Shown one piece after another: positions 18,742-27,897 of a DNA stretch of 64,000 nucleotides. Position 1 is the stretch's first letter, and each line of letters begins with the position of its first letter. Under the pieces are notes generated by a model. That model did no database searches and had not been told where the DNA came from. It saw nothing but the letters and a program-made list of their open reading frames with translations. The position numbers and the translations under genes were made by a program. The DNA lies in contig NZ_CP042914.1 in assembly GCF_008065135.1 (NCBI RefSeq), forward strand, positions 3,348,001 through 3,412,000. Reading direction: 5' to 3'. Source of the stretch: Roseimaritima ulvae (GTDB taxonomy: Bacteria; Planctomycetota; Planctomycetia; Pirellulales; Pirellulaceae).

Positions 18742-19548
18742 TCACTCTCCAGCGTTGAATGCTGCGAACTCTCCTGACATTGCCGGACACAAGTAGTCTT
18801 CAGCTAACCACCGCTTCAGCTCTGCAAAATCGCTTTCGATTGGCACTCCACATCCGCTAACCAATCGGCAGTGTATACGCGCGTCATAGCGTAGCGATGG
18901 ATTTTGTCGACCGCCCTCAGCTTCTGGCAGCCAGTGCACGCGGCCGGCTTCGCAGCCTCCACAGGCCACCGCCATGGTGGCCCATTTCGATCGTTCAAGC
19001 TTCTCCGTGTTACGAAGCACGGAAACTGAGAATGAGTGCCAGCAGATTATCAAGCCGGAATCGCTGCATTCGTTGCAGCGGACACGACGCTGATCGTTGC
19101 CGCCCTTCTTCGCTTCGTGAAACACTTGTTCTAGTTGCAGATCGTGATCCTCTTTGGAAAGCTTGCCATTCCGCAAGCTCGTTCCCAGTGCTTGGACACG
19201 AGTCAGCAAAGCTCGCAACGGAGTGAACATGCCACCGTGACGTGACGGCATCGGCCGACTCGTCGCGACCGATTCCCGTTTTCGGCGAACCCCTCGCAGC
19301 CGTGCGGCTTCCCGTCGGATGATGATCGCCGTCTGGTCGCGTTGCTCCCATTCAAGCGGCGCGTCGATGTCACCCATCGCCATCGCTTCGGTTATACTCC
19401 GGGCATCGTCGAGGGACACGCTCGCCAATGCCTTTTTCCAAAGCCCCAAGAACGTTTCCGTTTCGTCGATGCCTTCAATCCAGCGGCCGATCGTTGGGAA
19501 CGCGGCGCTATGGAAATTCAGCCAATCGTCGAATTCAGTTTGGTTCAA
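18742..19548 (-). CDS. phage protein with CxxC zinc-binding region (module gene A)
   Basis: The protein has 268 aa. The N-terminal half is helical. It then carries a Cys-rich part: RCNECSDSG, an ICWH stretch, and ACGGCEAGRVHWLP. These pairs of cysteines look like a DnaJ-type zinc ribbon. Helical N-terminus plus zinc module next to a replication-initiator-like gene suggests a role in phage DNA replication, but no family name is certain. It overlaps gene B by 4 bp. A second, frameshifted copy lies at 39801-40618. Confidence 0.68.
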   Translation of the reverse strand: MNQTEFDDWLNFHSAAFPTIGRWIEGIDETETFLGLWKKALASVSLDDARSITEAMAMGDIDAPLEWEQRDQTAIIIRREAARLRGVRRKRESVATSRPMPSRHGGMFTPLRALLTRVQALGTSLRNGKLSKEDHDLQLEQVFHEAKKGGNDQRRVRCNECSDSGLIICWHSFSVSVLRNTEKLERSKWATMAVACGGCEAGRVHWLPEAEGGRQNPSLRYDARIHCRLVSGCGVPIESDFAELKRWLAEDYLCPAMSGEFAAFNAGE

Positions 19549-20336
19549 TTGTATTTCCCCTTTGCTCGCAATTTCTCGGTCAGTTTGCCACGCTTGCCTG
19601 CTGCCGTTGGCTCCCTTGCTTTGGGCTTCTGGAAGTCGTGGTCGCTGTCGAGAATCGACCGTGCGCCCTTGCGGATCGAGAAATCAATATCGCGTTTGGC
19701 CTTTTCCGGTCCGTTGCGATCGAGCTCCATCAGCACGGCTTCCGCTTGGATCGGATCGAGCCGTCGGCCGTCGATGGATTCACGGAAGTCCAGCCACCGC
19801 TGCCACTCCGCTTCAAATCCGTTCGCGATTCCCGCGCGCTGTGGGTGTGAGTTGGGTTTTGTCTTGTTAGGTGGTGTAGTGTTAGGTAGCCCAGCATTCT
19901 GCGTTTGCGTTTCGGTGGCTGCCTGGGCGGCGGCTGGGGCAGGGCTGGGGGAGTGCTGGGGCTGGTCTGTCGAGCCCACGACTTCGATCCACTCCACGTC
20001 TTCATGCGTGCCCCACTTCAGCAACCGTTCGAAGACGTCGACCGGAAAGCAGGTCATGCGGGAAACTCGGGCCATCGTGTACGGGTTGCCCTTGCTGCAA
20101 GCCAGCACGCCGCGAACCGGTGCCTGGGCAGCGACTCCCACCAGCGCGCACCAGGCACCGTACATCGCCGGCGCCTCGTCGCCGAACTCATCCACCAGGG
20201 ATTGGTACCCGTTGGAACCGAAGTCAATCGGCAACGATACCCACGACAATGTTTTGTGCCGCTTTGATTCGCTCGTTTCATAAACCTGTGACCACTTGGC
20301 TATCCGGTATACAGGTTGGGATTGCTTGCGTGACAT
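19545..20336 (-). CDS. phage replication-organiser-like protein (module gene B)
   Basis: The protein has 263 aa. The N-terminal 110 residues (LSWVSLPIDFGSNGYQSLVDEFGDEAPAMYGAWCALVG.. VDVFERLLKWG) look like the winged-helix front domain of phage replisome organisers. A Pro/Ala/Thr linker follows and the C-terminal basic helix region reads RDIDFSIRKGARSI. It is probably involved in replication initiation or helicase loading; the assignment is by layout. It overlaps gene A. The last 67 residues of a paralog are found at 40615-40818. Confidence 0.62.
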   Translation of the reverse strand: MSRKQSQPVYRIAKWSQVYETSESKRHKTLSWVSLPIDFGSNGYQSLVDEFGDEAPAMYGAWCALVGVAAQAPVRGVLACSKGNPYTMARVSRMTCFPVDVFERLLKWGTHEDVEWIEVVGSTDQPQHSPSPAPAAAQAATETQTQNAGLPNTTPPNKTKPNSHPQRAGIANGFEAEWQRWLDFRESIDGRRLDPIQAEAVLMELDRNGPEKAKRDIDFSIRKGARSILDSDHDFQKPKAREPTAAGKRGKLTEKLRAKGKYN

Positions 20337-20389
20337 GATGATGGCTCCAGACGCTCAGCTGATTTGTGGCCGTAAGTTTGGACTAGCGG

Positions 20390-20671
20390 TCATGGACCTA
20401 GAACGTCTTCGAGCAATTCAGGCCATTCCTCATGCACGCAATCGATGTCCAGCATCCGCAGATCGATCGTTTGCCCCGCGGCGGCGTCCGCGAGATCGGA
20501 GGCGTTGACCGTGTGCTCTCCGGTGTGCTTCCAGACTTTTCCGTTGATATATAGGCATTGGCTGTAGTCACAGTCGTTGACGACGACCAACGAAATTGAG
20601 CTGGCGCTGTCAGCCGTGTTGGCCGCCGATTCATTCAACTTCGCCAGTACTTCCAAACAATGAACCATCAC
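20390..20671 (-). CDS. small phage hypothetical protein
   Basis: The protein has 93 aa (MMVHCLEVLAKLNESAAN). It is acidic, with a repeated short beta segment (SLVVVNDCDYSQCLYINGKVWKH). No family is recognised. It lies between the recombination and replication genes, in the same orientation and similar composition. Confidence 0.55.
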   Translation of the reverse strand: MMVHCLEVLAKLNESAANTADSASSISLVVVNDCDYSQCLYINGKVWKHTGEHTVNASDLADAAAGQTIDLRMLDIDCVHEEWPELLEDVLGP

Positions 20672-20772
20672 ACCAACTCCCCAGGGCTGTTCTTCAAAAC
20701 AAAACCCCAGCTGACCGCCATCACGGACGAAGTGACAACGGCGGCCAGCTGGTAAACCGGCAACGAACCGGC

Positions 20773-21180
20773 TTATTCGAACACTTCGCCGGTCGCCGGG
20801 TCGATCGTGCGACCGTCCCGCGTGGCGAGTTTGCTTTGCCGCGGATCGTCGCGGTCGCTGCCGGAGGTGCGAACGAACAACGCTAGGCTGTCGTTCTGGT
20901 CTTGGCCCTCGATCGCCAGCGAGACCGTATCGGGTCGCTTGGGGATCTTCGATTCGATCGACGTTTTGATGGCATAGGCGCCATCGTCGTGGCTCTCCAC
21001 GCTGAGCGTGATCTTCACCGCCAACACGGCCTTCGCGCCTTTGCTCTTTTCACCCCATTGGCGGCGAAACTTTGCCAAAGCGATCTGCAGCGACTTCAGT
21101 TCCGCGTTGAAATCGTCCTGGAATTCCCCCTCATCGATCAAATCAACCGTCAGGGGGACAAACTGCGTACCCTGTCCCAT
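20773..21180 (-). CDS. phage hypothetical protein
   Basis: The protein has 135 aa from MGQGTQFVPLTVDLIDEGEF. The open frame upstream lacks coding character. The C-terminus ends DGRTIDPATGEVFE, a pattern seen in small phage proteins. It lies upstream of gene B in the early block, just downstream of DUF2303. Function unknown. Confidence 0.6.
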   Translation of the reverse strand: MGQGTQFVPLTVDLIDEGEFQDDFNAELKSLQIALAKFRRQWGEKSKGAKAVLAVKITLSVESHDDGAYAIKTSIESKIPKRPDTVSLAIEGQDQNDSLALFVRTSGSDRDDPRQSKLATRDGRTIDPATGEVFE

Positions 21181-21241
21181 AATTGCTTCCCTCTCAAATA
21201 ACGAATACCAAGCCCCACACTCATGTACCCCCGTCGCGGAC

Positions 21242-22072
21242 TTACCGCACCAGTTCCCAATCCCGCTGCTGGATTGTGCCCATGCCAACCAGCAGGCCAG
21301 TTTCCTGCTTCAGACGGTCGACCATCCGCTCAAACGCCTCGATGCGTTGCTGCTCGACATCCGCCGCGGTCAGGTAGACAACGATGCCATCGCGTCCATC
21401 GGTGACCAGGACGTCGATTTGGATCGGTTGATTGGGCGTGCCAACGAACAGCGGCAATCTCAACGTGATCACCTCCGGCAACTCCACCGGCATGCCTTGA
21501 CGCTCGCCGGCAATATCCAGTTGCACCATCATTCCATTGATCGATTTTTTGCCGACGCCCTGTTGGATGGTGATTTCCTTGGACGCCTTCACCTGGCTGA
21601 AAATCATCGCCAGTTCGCGGCCGTCCGGCTCGACCACCGCACGGCGGTACTTCATCACGAAAAGTGCAAACTCGAGCACGGGGATCGCGTGGCCGAATAG
21701 TCGTGCCCAGGGCGTAAATAGCGGATGCTCCACCGCCTGCAGCGTCACGATTTCGCGGTCGTACTCATCCGCTTCGTTCAGAACCGCACCGATGGTGCGC
21801 GATTCGACATCCGCCAGAATCACCGACTGCTCTTGTTCCGCTTCGCGGATCAAGTAGGCGGCAAACGCGTCCAGGTCATTGAACACGTGCGAACGTGCCT
21901 GGGCGCGAGCGACCTTCTTCTCCGTCGGCAACTCCGGCTGCAGCTTGCGTGTGCCAAACGTCATGCGCTGGGCATCTTTCCCGTCCGCATCGGTGAAGTT
22001 GCACACATCCATCACGGTTTCATTGCCTTCCCGCAGCTGCCGCAGGAGGTCACTCACTCGACTATCATCCAT
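21242..22072 (-). CDS. DUF2303 (YfdQ-like) phage protein
   Basis: The protein has 276 aa. It matches the DUF2303 pattern known from phage early regions: the HVFNDLDAFAAYLIREA.. segment, a middle part with VEHPLFTPWARLFG, and C-terminal beta-rich LPLFVGTPNQPIQIDVLV. The biochemical role of the family is unknown. Here it sits beside the RecT-like gene, as such proteins often do, so a DNA recombination role is plausible. Confidence 0.75.
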   Translation of the reverse strand: MDDSRVSDLLRQLREGNETVMDVCNFTDADGKDAQRMTFGTRKLQPELPTEKKVARAQARSHVFNDLDAFAAYLIREAEQEQSVILADVESRTIGAVLNEADEYDREIVTLQAVEHPLFTPWARLFGHAIPVLEFALFVMKYRRAVVEPDGRELAMIFSQVKASKEITIQQGVGKKSINGMMVQLDIAGERQGMPVELPEVITLRLPLFVGTPNQPIQIDVLVTDGRDGIVVYLTAADVEQQRIEAFERMVDRLKQETGLLVGMGTIQQRDWELVR

Positions 22073-22131
22073 CCAATCATTCCTAAAAGTGGAAACGAAA
22101 ACTCAAACACAAGAATGCTGCCCAAATACGA

Positions 22132-23007
22132 TCATTCCGGCAGCGACTTAAACTTCTCTCGCGCGGACTTCCGCAGGTCTTCACGGGCCTGCACCGGTAG
22201 AGCGATTTCCAGATCCAGACGCTCAACGATTCCGGTCAGCTGTCCTCGCTCGGTCGCTTCGGCAATTCGGTCGCGATAACGTTGGATCGAAGCATTGATA
22301 CCTGTAGACGGCGGCGGCTCGGAGATCTCCACCGCGTCAATGACTTCCGGGGCGGCCGGCGAGTCCTCAGAATCCGCGATCGTGTACCCACAGCACAGTT
22401 CGTAGATTTCCTTCAGAATCTTCCGCTCGGCTTTACCGACAATGGCGTCGGCTCCCATCTTGGCATTGACCCTGACGGGAATCCGTCGGTCGATTTCGGG
22501 AGTCTTCAGCCGGCGAATGGACAACGGCTTACCGTCAAGCTTCCAAGTGGCAATCAACGGCACCAAGGCGTTGGTACCGTGTTGCTCTGGGACGCCAGGT
22601 TCCAACACCAAGTCGGAGAAACCCTCGATCTCCAACACTTTGCGGCGATAACCGAGCTTCGTGCCGTAGTGGCGGCCGGCGATGATGTTGGTTTCGTTGC
22701 CGACCATGCGAAAGCCTTTCAGAGCGGCTTCGATCATCACTTCTCGAATGACGCCGACCTTGTAACCGCCATCCGCATCTTTGTCGGTGATGAATCCAAG
22801 GTGCGAACCTTGCAGCGCCATGATGTCCCGCATCATTTCGTCAGTGATCAGTTCCCGAAGCATGTTGGTCGCACGGGCCGTTGTCATCGCGACCATCATC
22901 GGATGATTCGCTTTGCGTGCATTGGCAACGGCGGTACAGCAGTCACCGATCACGGTGTCGAGTTTGGCGATCGCTGTTTGGTAGTCGCCGGAAATTAGTG
23001 AATTCAT
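22132..23007 (-). CDS. RecT-like single-strand annealing recombinase
   Basis: The protein has 291 aa. The centre carries the RecT-type pattern (GFRMVGNETNIIAGRHYGTKLGYRRKVLEI), followed by RVNAKMGADAIVGKAERKIL, as seen in RecT-like phage annealing proteins. It would pair single DNA strands during phage recombination. No exonuclease partner (RecE/YqaJ) is seen in the window. It starts at ATG 23007, 55 bp downstream of the small membrane protein. Confidence 0.7.
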   Translation of the reverse strand: MNSLISGDYQTAIAKLDTVIGDCCTAVANARKANHPMMVAMTTARATNMLRELITDEMMRDIMALQGSHLGFITDKDADGGYKVGVIREVMIEAALKGFRMVGNETNIIAGRHYGTKLGYRRKVLEIEGFSDLVLEPGVPEQHGTNALVPLIATWKLDGKPLSIRRLKTPEIDRRIPVRVNAKMGADAIVGKAERKILKEIYELCCGYTIADSEDSPAAPEVIDAVEISEPPPSTGINASIQRYRDRIAEATERGQLTGIVERLDLEIALPVQAREDLRKSAREKFKSLPE

Positions 23008-23061
23008 CTTTGTGATTGGTCCCCGGTGTGAAAGGTGAATGGTGGGTCGTGTGGACGGTGT

Positions 23062-23487
23062 TCAGTCATGCAGCGCCCAAAGGCGATTCAGTAAGTCGGT
23101 GTCCTGAGGCGGGAGCGGTAATTGGTTGACGACGTGTCGCACCCAGATTTCCAAGTGCTCTTTGTCGTCGGAAGACAGCGTTTGCGGCTGTCGGATGGCT
23201 GTGAGCACACGCATGAACAGGATCACGTCGAAATTGATCGTGATCGTGTCCGACGTTTGGTCCTCGAGGTCTAGCCGAATGCCGTTGATTCGGTCTGCCA
23301 GTTCTTCCTCGACTTGCCCATGTGGACGTCTGGGCATGCACGTGGGGCAGTTCGGGATTCCACAGTGGTTCATCTTTTGCTTCGCCTTCAGTTCGAAAAA
23401 CAACGTGATCGTGCCGGCCATGATCAGATAGGCGATCGCCGCCAGGTACGGCGCGGCAACGCCGTACCAGAAACTTGGCCAGTGCAT
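23062..23487 (-). CDS. small phage membrane protein
   Basis: The protein is about 141 aa with the start at MHWPSFWYG (ATG 23487, 2 bp after the upstream stop). ATG 23505 (MGFGLT) is an alternative that overlaps it. It has one membrane helix (YGVAAPYLAAIAYLIMAGTITLFFEL) and a CGIPNCPTC motif that may bind metal. The rest is a soluble helical tail. Function unknown. Confidence 0.62.
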   Translation of the reverse strand: MHWPSFWYGVAAPYLAAIAYLIMAGTITLFFELKAKQKMNHCGIPNCPTCMPRRPHGQVEEELADRINGIRLDLEDQTSDTITINFDVILFMRVLTAIRQPQTLSSDDKEHLEIWVRHVVNQLPLPPQDTDLLNRLWALHD

Positions 23488-23489
23488 CG

Positions 23490-24125
23490 TCAAACCGAAT
23501 CCCATTCCCAGGAGTAGCCAAACATTTGGTCCACCCGGTCGCGATCCCGGCCGTTGCGGTGGTAGGCATACAGGTCGCCGTTGTCGTCTTCGACGATGCG
23601 TCGCCATTCCCGTTTGCCGCCGGCGGTGGCGTAGTAGGCACCGGGGCGCAGAGGATCGCCGTTTTTATCCTTGATGGTGTGGCCGATCACGCCGTCGGGC
23701 AGTTCGTTCGCGGGCAGTACTCTGGGCATTGGGTCGTCCTTTGTCGGTGGCCGATCGGCCGCTTGGGTTGGTGAAAACTCTGAAGCGAAGCAGATGAGTG
23801 CTTTGCCGTGATCCGCCGTTTCGCGGTAAAACTCTTTGGCCTGCTGCACGTCTCCGGATTCGATCAGCTCGGAGACGCGGCCACACACCGATGACAACTT
23901 GATGCCGGTGGCTTCCGCGATCTGCTCCCGCGTGGCGCCGGCGGAGCGACGATTGAGCAGAAAGGCGTAGACCCGTTCTCGCTGACGAGGACGCCGGCCG
24001 CTGGCCGCATGAAAGTTGCGAGCCGAATTCGCTCGGCCGGCAACGACCGAAGACCGTGTCGAATCCGTTTGCTGATCAAACAGGCTAGGCTGCTGGCGAT
24101 GCTGCTGATCGGTTCGCTGGCTCAT
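23490..24125 (-). CDS. phage winged-helix regulator
   Basis: The protein has 212 aa from MSQRTDQQ. I chose this start because an intrinsic terminator lies immediately upstream, so codons further left would be inside that hairpin. The middle has a winged-helix pattern (RQRERVYAFLLNRRSAGATREQIAEATGIKLSSVCGRVSELIESGDV). The C-terminus (GDPLRPGAYYATAGGKREWRRIVEDDNGDLY) is unknown. It could be the master regulator of the early genes or an excision-type factor; no operator repeats are obvious. Confidence 0.68.
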   Translation of the reverse strand: MSQRTDQQHRQQPSLFDQQTDSTRSSVVAGRANSARNFHAASGRRPRQRERVYAFLLNRRSAGATREQIAEATGIKLSSVCGRVSELIESGDVQQAKEFYRETADHGKALICFASEFSPTQAADRPPTKDDPMPRVLPANELPDGVIGHTIKDKNGDPLRPGAYYATAGGKREWRRIVEDDNGDLYAYHRNGRDRDRVDQMFGYSWEWDSV

Positions 24126-24149
24126 TTGGACAGACTCGCTGAAGGCACG

Positions 24150-24195
24150 AAAAAACCCCGCGTTGCTTAGGTGTGCAGCCGGAAGCAACGCGGGG
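24150..24195 (-). terminator. intrinsic terminator upstream of phage regulator
   Basis: On the minus strand a perfect 13-bp stem (CCCCGCGTTGCTT with its complement) and a 14-nt loop are followed by a run of six T. It would stop minus-strand transcription before the regulator gene and supports its internal start. Confidence 0.8.
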
Positions 24196-24397
24196 TCGGC
24201 CGAAGCCATCGGTTTGGTGTCTTTCGACTGCACGGACGAAACGATAGCCGAGTGCCGCGGCGCAAAATCGCCAGGGTGCCGCTACGCAAAACGCAAAACG
24301 CGGCGGTTCGCAGGGCTAGCGCAGCTGACCGCAGCGAGCTGCTATATTGAAATTTTTGGGAAGCGAAAAATGAGAGAACCGCCGAGCGAACGGCAAC

Positions 24398-24429
24398 AAA
24401 AAAAGCCGCTCCGGTTATCGGAGCGGCTT
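24398..24429 (-). terminator. second intrinsic terminator, minus strand
   Basis: A 10-bp perfect stem (AAGCCGCTCC / GGAGCGGCTT) with a 7-nt loop is followed on the minus strand by seven T. Two terminators in a row insulate the prophage from transcription entering from the right. I see no gene ending between this one and the tRNA fragment. Confidence 0.75.
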
Positions 24430-24568
24430 GGCAAATTGGCGGCGTCGGGGTGTCACCTAAAGCGGCACCCAACCGGCTCCCCGACCAGTGATCGGGCAGC
24501 CAAAATTGAGATTATCAAAACTCGGAACGCGGCAAAACGCGCGTCCTGCGCGCTCCACCGCATGCTTC

Positions 24569-24626
24569 TTTCACTGGAACTGAGGTACCCCGCAAGGGGC
24601 TGCGGGTTCGAGTCCCGTGTCCTCCG
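24569..24626 (+). tRNA. 3' fragment of a serine-type tRNA, putative phage attachment scar
   Basis: The 3' half of a type II tRNA can be read: anticodon stem 3' strand with loop CTGGAAC (GGA anticodon), long variable arm GTACCCCGCAAGGGGCT, T arm GCGGG-TTCGAGT-CCCGT, then acceptor strand GTCCTCC and G. No matching 5' acceptor or D arm lies upstream, so it is not a full gene. This is what integration into the 3' end of tRNA-Ser leaves at one prophage end. CCA is not encoded. Confidence 0.7.
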
Positions 24627-24642
24627 CTTGATGCAACTTTAG

Positions 24643-24685
24643 AAAACACCCTCAAGGACCACCGTCCTCGAGGGTGTTTTTTTTT
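24643..24685 (+). terminator. intrinsic terminator after the tRNA fragment
   Basis: The stem AACACCCTC-AAGGAC / GTCCTCGAGGGTGTT has one mismatch, a short loop and nine T on the plus strand. It was probably the terminator of the original tRNA gene and marks return to chromosomal sequence. Confidence 0.8.
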
Positions 24686-24697
24686 GTAGCAGCGCCC

Positions 24698-25003
24698 GTA
24701 GCCGAACTCGCCAGAGTTTGGACGCCCGCGCCCCGTAGCTACGCTCGCCAGAGCGTGGGTGCTGGAGTCGATCCTTTAGGCGCTTGGTTCGATGCGCGGT
24801 CGGCGGCTAAAGCCTGGACTCCAGCGCACCTGTAGCCGAACTCGCCAGAGTTTGGACGCCCGCGCCCCGTAGCTACGCTCGCCAGGGCGTGGGTGCTGGA
24901 GTCGATCCTTTAGGCGCTTGGTTCGATGCGCGGTCGGCGGCTAAAGCCTGGACTCCAGCGCCCCCGTAGCCGAACTCGCCAGAGTTTGGACGCCCGCGCC
25001 CCT
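24698..25003. repeat. 134-bp tandem repeat, 2.3 copies
   Basis: Units begin GTAGCCGAACTCGCCAGAG at 24698, 24832 and 24966 (spacing exactly 134 bp; the third is partial). Each unit also holds GTAGCTACGCTCGCCAGAG and an inverted pair CTGGAGTC / GACTCCAG around a CTTTAGGC..GGCTAAAG stem. Related single copies occur near 49606, 55950 and 62888. No coding content. Confidence 0.85.
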
Positions 25004-25263
25004 GCGGAACCCTGGACCGGAACAAACGCCAACCTGCTATTCGTTGCCGAATGGATGACTTGCTCGCCGTCGTTGTGTTCTCTTCCGGATCGATCATTTT
25101 CCTGCAAGCTGGGCATTGGGTACGATAGCGAGACGCGCCATAGCCCGCCTCACCGGGCGGCGACCTGAGTAGCGGACTCCGGTTTCGTGGACGGTTATCG
25201 CTTGGGGCGGTAGCTGAGGGAGCAGACTCGGTGACTACTTCGGTGCAATGCAGAGACAAGCTC

Positions 25264-25632
25264 ATGAAAAATGGCTATCCGCGATTCGCGACGGTTGCGA
25301 TCCTTGCTCTTGCTTTCACCAGCAGCACGTTCATGCGTCCAGGCGATTGTCGAGCTTGCTCGCGGGCGAGGTTCGGGTTTGACCGGAGTTTGCTTGAGAC
25401 GAGTCTGATCTTGGATAGCTCGCAGGCAGAGTATCAATTCCCGCTGTTCGACGAGGGACCCAAAATTGGTGGTCGCTCTGTTCATGAGTTGAGAAAGGAA
25501 ATGGAGGAGGCGCAGGAGCGGAGAAGGAAAGATTGGAAACTGCTAGAAAAATTGCATAAGGATATTCAGAAAATGCGTAAGGAGCTGAAAGAGCTTGAAG
25601 AGACGCAACAAAGGCTGCTTCCGGCAACTTAG
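25264..25632 (+). CDS. secreted coiled-coil hypothetical protein
   Basis: The protein has 122 aa. ATG 25264 starts a signal peptide (MKNGYPRFATVAILALAFTSS). The C-terminal 55 residues are a strongly predicted charged coiled coil (RKEMEEAQERRRKDWKLLEKLHKDIQKMRKELKELEETQ). No family is recognised. It could be a periplasmic structural or scaffolding protein. Confidence 0.6.
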   Translation: MKNGYPRFATVAILALAFTSSTFMRPGDCRACSRARFGFDRSLLETSLILDSSQAEYQFPLFDEGPKIGGRSVHELRKEMEEAQERRRKDWKLLEKLHKDIQKMRKELKELEETQQRLLPAT

Positions 25633-25778
25633 TGGCTACCTTTGAGTTTCATTTCCAGGTCTTCTGAGCCGGTGGCGGCTGCAGAAATCTCCGCCGTCGA
25701 TGTGCCCTTGGTATGCTGATGGTTGGTGCCGGTGACGGCTGTCGTTCTCTCTTTCGCCAACACAGGGTGAGGTCCGCA

Positions 25779-26363
25779 ATGCGACGTCTCCGTTTTGTTT
25801 GTCTGCTGCTGGGAACAATGATCGGCGCGATGGCTGCCGAGTTGTCCGCTCAGGCTCCGGCGGTGGAGCCGAAAACTTGGCGGCAGTTCAATCAGGTGTT
25901 CGTCAAAGTCATCGTGCCCGTCACCGACCACACGCCGAAGCAGGACGGCCCGGCGGTGGAGGCCTGGGTGGCCGAGCAGCTCGAAGAGTCGGGGGAACCC
26001 GAGTATTTTGCCGTCACCGACTGGGTCCCTGTCTGTGATGGGCTGCTTGCCGACGACATCGTCGACAACGACGTGTGGGACGGGCGTCTGGACGGCACGG
26101 ACCGCTTTTGCCCTGTCGGCGGCGACATTCCGCAGCGAAAAAACGGTCGCTTGGTGGTTAGGGTTGCTGGCTGGCTGCCTGGTGGCTGCGAAGCGAACTT
26201 CACCTTGCCGGATGAACCGGGCAGTCGAGCGGTAGGTCCCGTGCAGGTCGTCGTTGGCGAAGAAAGAAAGCCCATCGAGTACGAAGACCAACTGCCGTAT
26301 GTCGCCATCATCATTGCGCCGCCACCGCACGGGCGCGATACATCACAGCGCGAAACTCCCTAG
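25779..26363 (+). CDS. secreted hypothetical protein
   Basis: The protein has 194 aa, with an N-terminal signal peptide (MRRLRFVCLLLGTMIGAMAAELSAQA) chosen as the start at ATG 25779. The mature part is acidic with few cysteines and no recognised motif. It lies 146 bp after the coiled-coil protein in the same direction. Confidence 0.62.
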   Translation: MRRLRFVCLLLGTMIGAMAAELSAQAPAVEPKTWRQFNQVFVKVIVPVTDHTPKQDGPAVEAWVAEQLEESGEPEYFAVTDWVPVCDGLLADDIVDNDVWDGRLDGTDRFCPVGGDIPQRKNGRLVVRVAGWLPGGCEANFTLPDEPGSRAVGPVQVVVGEERKPIEYEDQLPYVAIIIAPPPHGRDTSQRETP

Positions 26364-26527
26364 GCGGAACGACCGAACCAATATGCGGTCCCAGCTTGCG
26401 AAGTCGGCGGTGAATAGGGCGGAAAGCGTTACCGCATCATTGTTTACTGACGCGATTCGCCTGCCCTAAGCAGGGACGTTGGAAGCCGAGCCATCGCGTC
26501 GTGTGATCTTGGCAAAGGAAATTGCCA

Positions 26528-27229
26528 ATGCGGATTACGATTCTGACCAGTTACGAAGGGATCTCGGCGCTTGCGCTGAAGCGTTGGCTTCCCGAGCTTC
26601 AAACACACGAGCTGTCGGTGTTTTACACCCGCAAGGGCAAAGCAAATGCCCCGGCTGGACTGCAAGCTCTGGCCGACTACGACGTGGCCGTGTTGAGGCA
26701 AAATCAGGCGGTTTTTGACGACCTGGGAGCTGCGTTGCTGAACGATGTGAACGGCAACGGGTTTGACGCCTTTGCTGCGACCGCGCCGGATCTGGTGCTC
26801 AGCCTCCGGCATATGAGTATTCTCAAAAAACGCGTTATCGAAGTGCCTCGCTCGGGGGTGCATAATTTGCACAGCGGGCAACTGCCGGCTTACCGCGGGG
26901 TGATGGCCACCTTCTGGGCGATGAGCAACGGCGAGCAGCAGATCGCCAGCACGTTGCACTGGATCGACGACGACCAGATCGACCGCGGTTCGATCGTTTC
27001 CAGCGAGTCGATTGAAGTGGACTATGCGGTGTCGTATTATGAAAACCTGCAGCGGCTATACACCGTGGGCTTTCGTCAGATCGTCACCGCTGTGGACGCC
27101 ATCGCTACAGGCACGATTCCGAGCGGACAACCGACGACCGGTGGCGGAGCGTATTACACTTGGCCAACGCAAAGGCAGTTGAATGATTTTCCCATTGCCT
27201 TGTTTCCCGGTGAAAGCAAGTCCGACTAG
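26528..27229 (+). CDS. formyltransferase-family protein
   Basis: The protein has 233 aa. The formyltransferase signature is visible as VHNLHSGQLPAYRGVMATFWAM, carrying the catalytic Asn-His pair, and LHWIDDDQIDRGSIV follows as in Met-tRNA/phosphoribosylglycinamide formyltransferases. It would use 10-formyl-tetrahydrofolate. The length is short for Fmt, and the N-terminus (MRITILTSYEGISALALKRW) is normal for the fold. The substrate is unknown; a sugar or amino-sugar N-formyltransferase is one option. An AAAGGA sits 9 bp before ATG 26528. Confidence 0.75.
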   Translation: MRITILTSYEGISALALKRWLPELQTHELSVFYTRKGKANAPAGLQALADYDVAVLRQNQAVFDDLGAALLNDVNGNGFDAFAATAPDLVLSLRHMSILKKRVIEVPRSGVHNLHSGQLPAYRGVMATFWAMSNGEQQIASTLHWIDDDQIDRGSIVSSESIEVDYAVSYYENLQRLYTVGFRQIVTAVDAIATGTIPSGQPTTGGGAYYTWPTQRQLNDFPIALFPGESKSD

Positions 27230-27740
27230 CCACAGATCGAGGTTTGGTTCTTCGCTTCAAGCAGGCGTCGGCAAATCTGTCTGCCCCCATTCGGCAAGAA
27301 ACCCGACGATGCCGCTACTATTTTCGATGAGAGGTGCGGTCTTGTCTGTCAGTCGTGTCTGACACTCAAAGTATCGTCGACCGATTCGCCTGAGTGAAGA
27401 TCCGCGAGACGCTTTTTCCGTCGGCAACAGCGCAGCAAAAATGCCGGTAAACGCCGGCATTGAGCATTCCCGGAGAAAAACTTTCGGGATTTTCTTGAGA
27501 GTGCGGCGCGGCGGGCGTGGGCACGTAGGGCCGGCGAAATTCACCCAGCTTCTCGGCCTAATAGAGTCAAACCGAGGCAGAGAAGGACTTGACCTTTTGA
27601 GGAATTGCTTGTGTCGGCATAAGGGGTGCTGATCCGATTTGGTCCCCCCCTTCGCGGTTCAACTGTTGATTGCTTCGAGCGATCGCACCTCAGCGCCCTG
27701 ATAGCAATGGGTCGGCTGCAAAGCTTGCTATCATCGAATC
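27230..27740. other. intergenic region, no gene seen
   Basis: About 510 bp without a supported gene. It holds a small hairpin (ATGCCGG / CCGGCAT near 27440) and short ORFs that look like chance. I looked for an integron integrase or a remnant of it here and found none. Confidence 0.45.
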
Positions 27741-27897
27741 TAGCGGTGATAATAAGTCTTCAAGAAACGACGGAGCGGTGAGAACAAGTCGGCAACCGTT
27801 GAGAATAAGTCGCTCAACCAAGACCTATTCTCACCGCAAAAGCATGAGAACACCCCCAAAACACTTATTCTCACCCTGTCCGTCAGGTGAATAAAAA
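27741..27897. repeat. cluster of TGAGAATAAGT-type motifs left of the cassette array
   Basis: Six variants of an 11-bp motif occur in both orientations: GTGATAATAAGT near 27745, TGAGAACAAGT near 27779, TGAGAATAAGT near 27798, CTATTCTCA near 27826, ATGAGAACAC near 27843, and ACTTATTCTCA near 27862. They end just before the first cassette boundary GTTCTGC at 27898. They could be recombinase or regulator binding sites belonging to an attI-like region; identity unknown. Confidence 0.4.

Noticed and set aside
24569-24626. A complete tRNA gene at the prophage end
   Set aside because: Only the anticodon-to-3' part pairs properly. No 5' acceptor strand or D arm lies upstream.
24163-24642. 159-aa plus-strand ORF across the prophage end
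   Set aside because: It runs through two terminators and the tRNA fragment, so it cannot be a real gene.
27257-27544. Integron integrase or its remnant upstream of the cassettes
   Set aside because: The minus-strand ORF shows none of the tyrosine-recombinase residues or the IntI-specific patch, and its composition is not coding-like.
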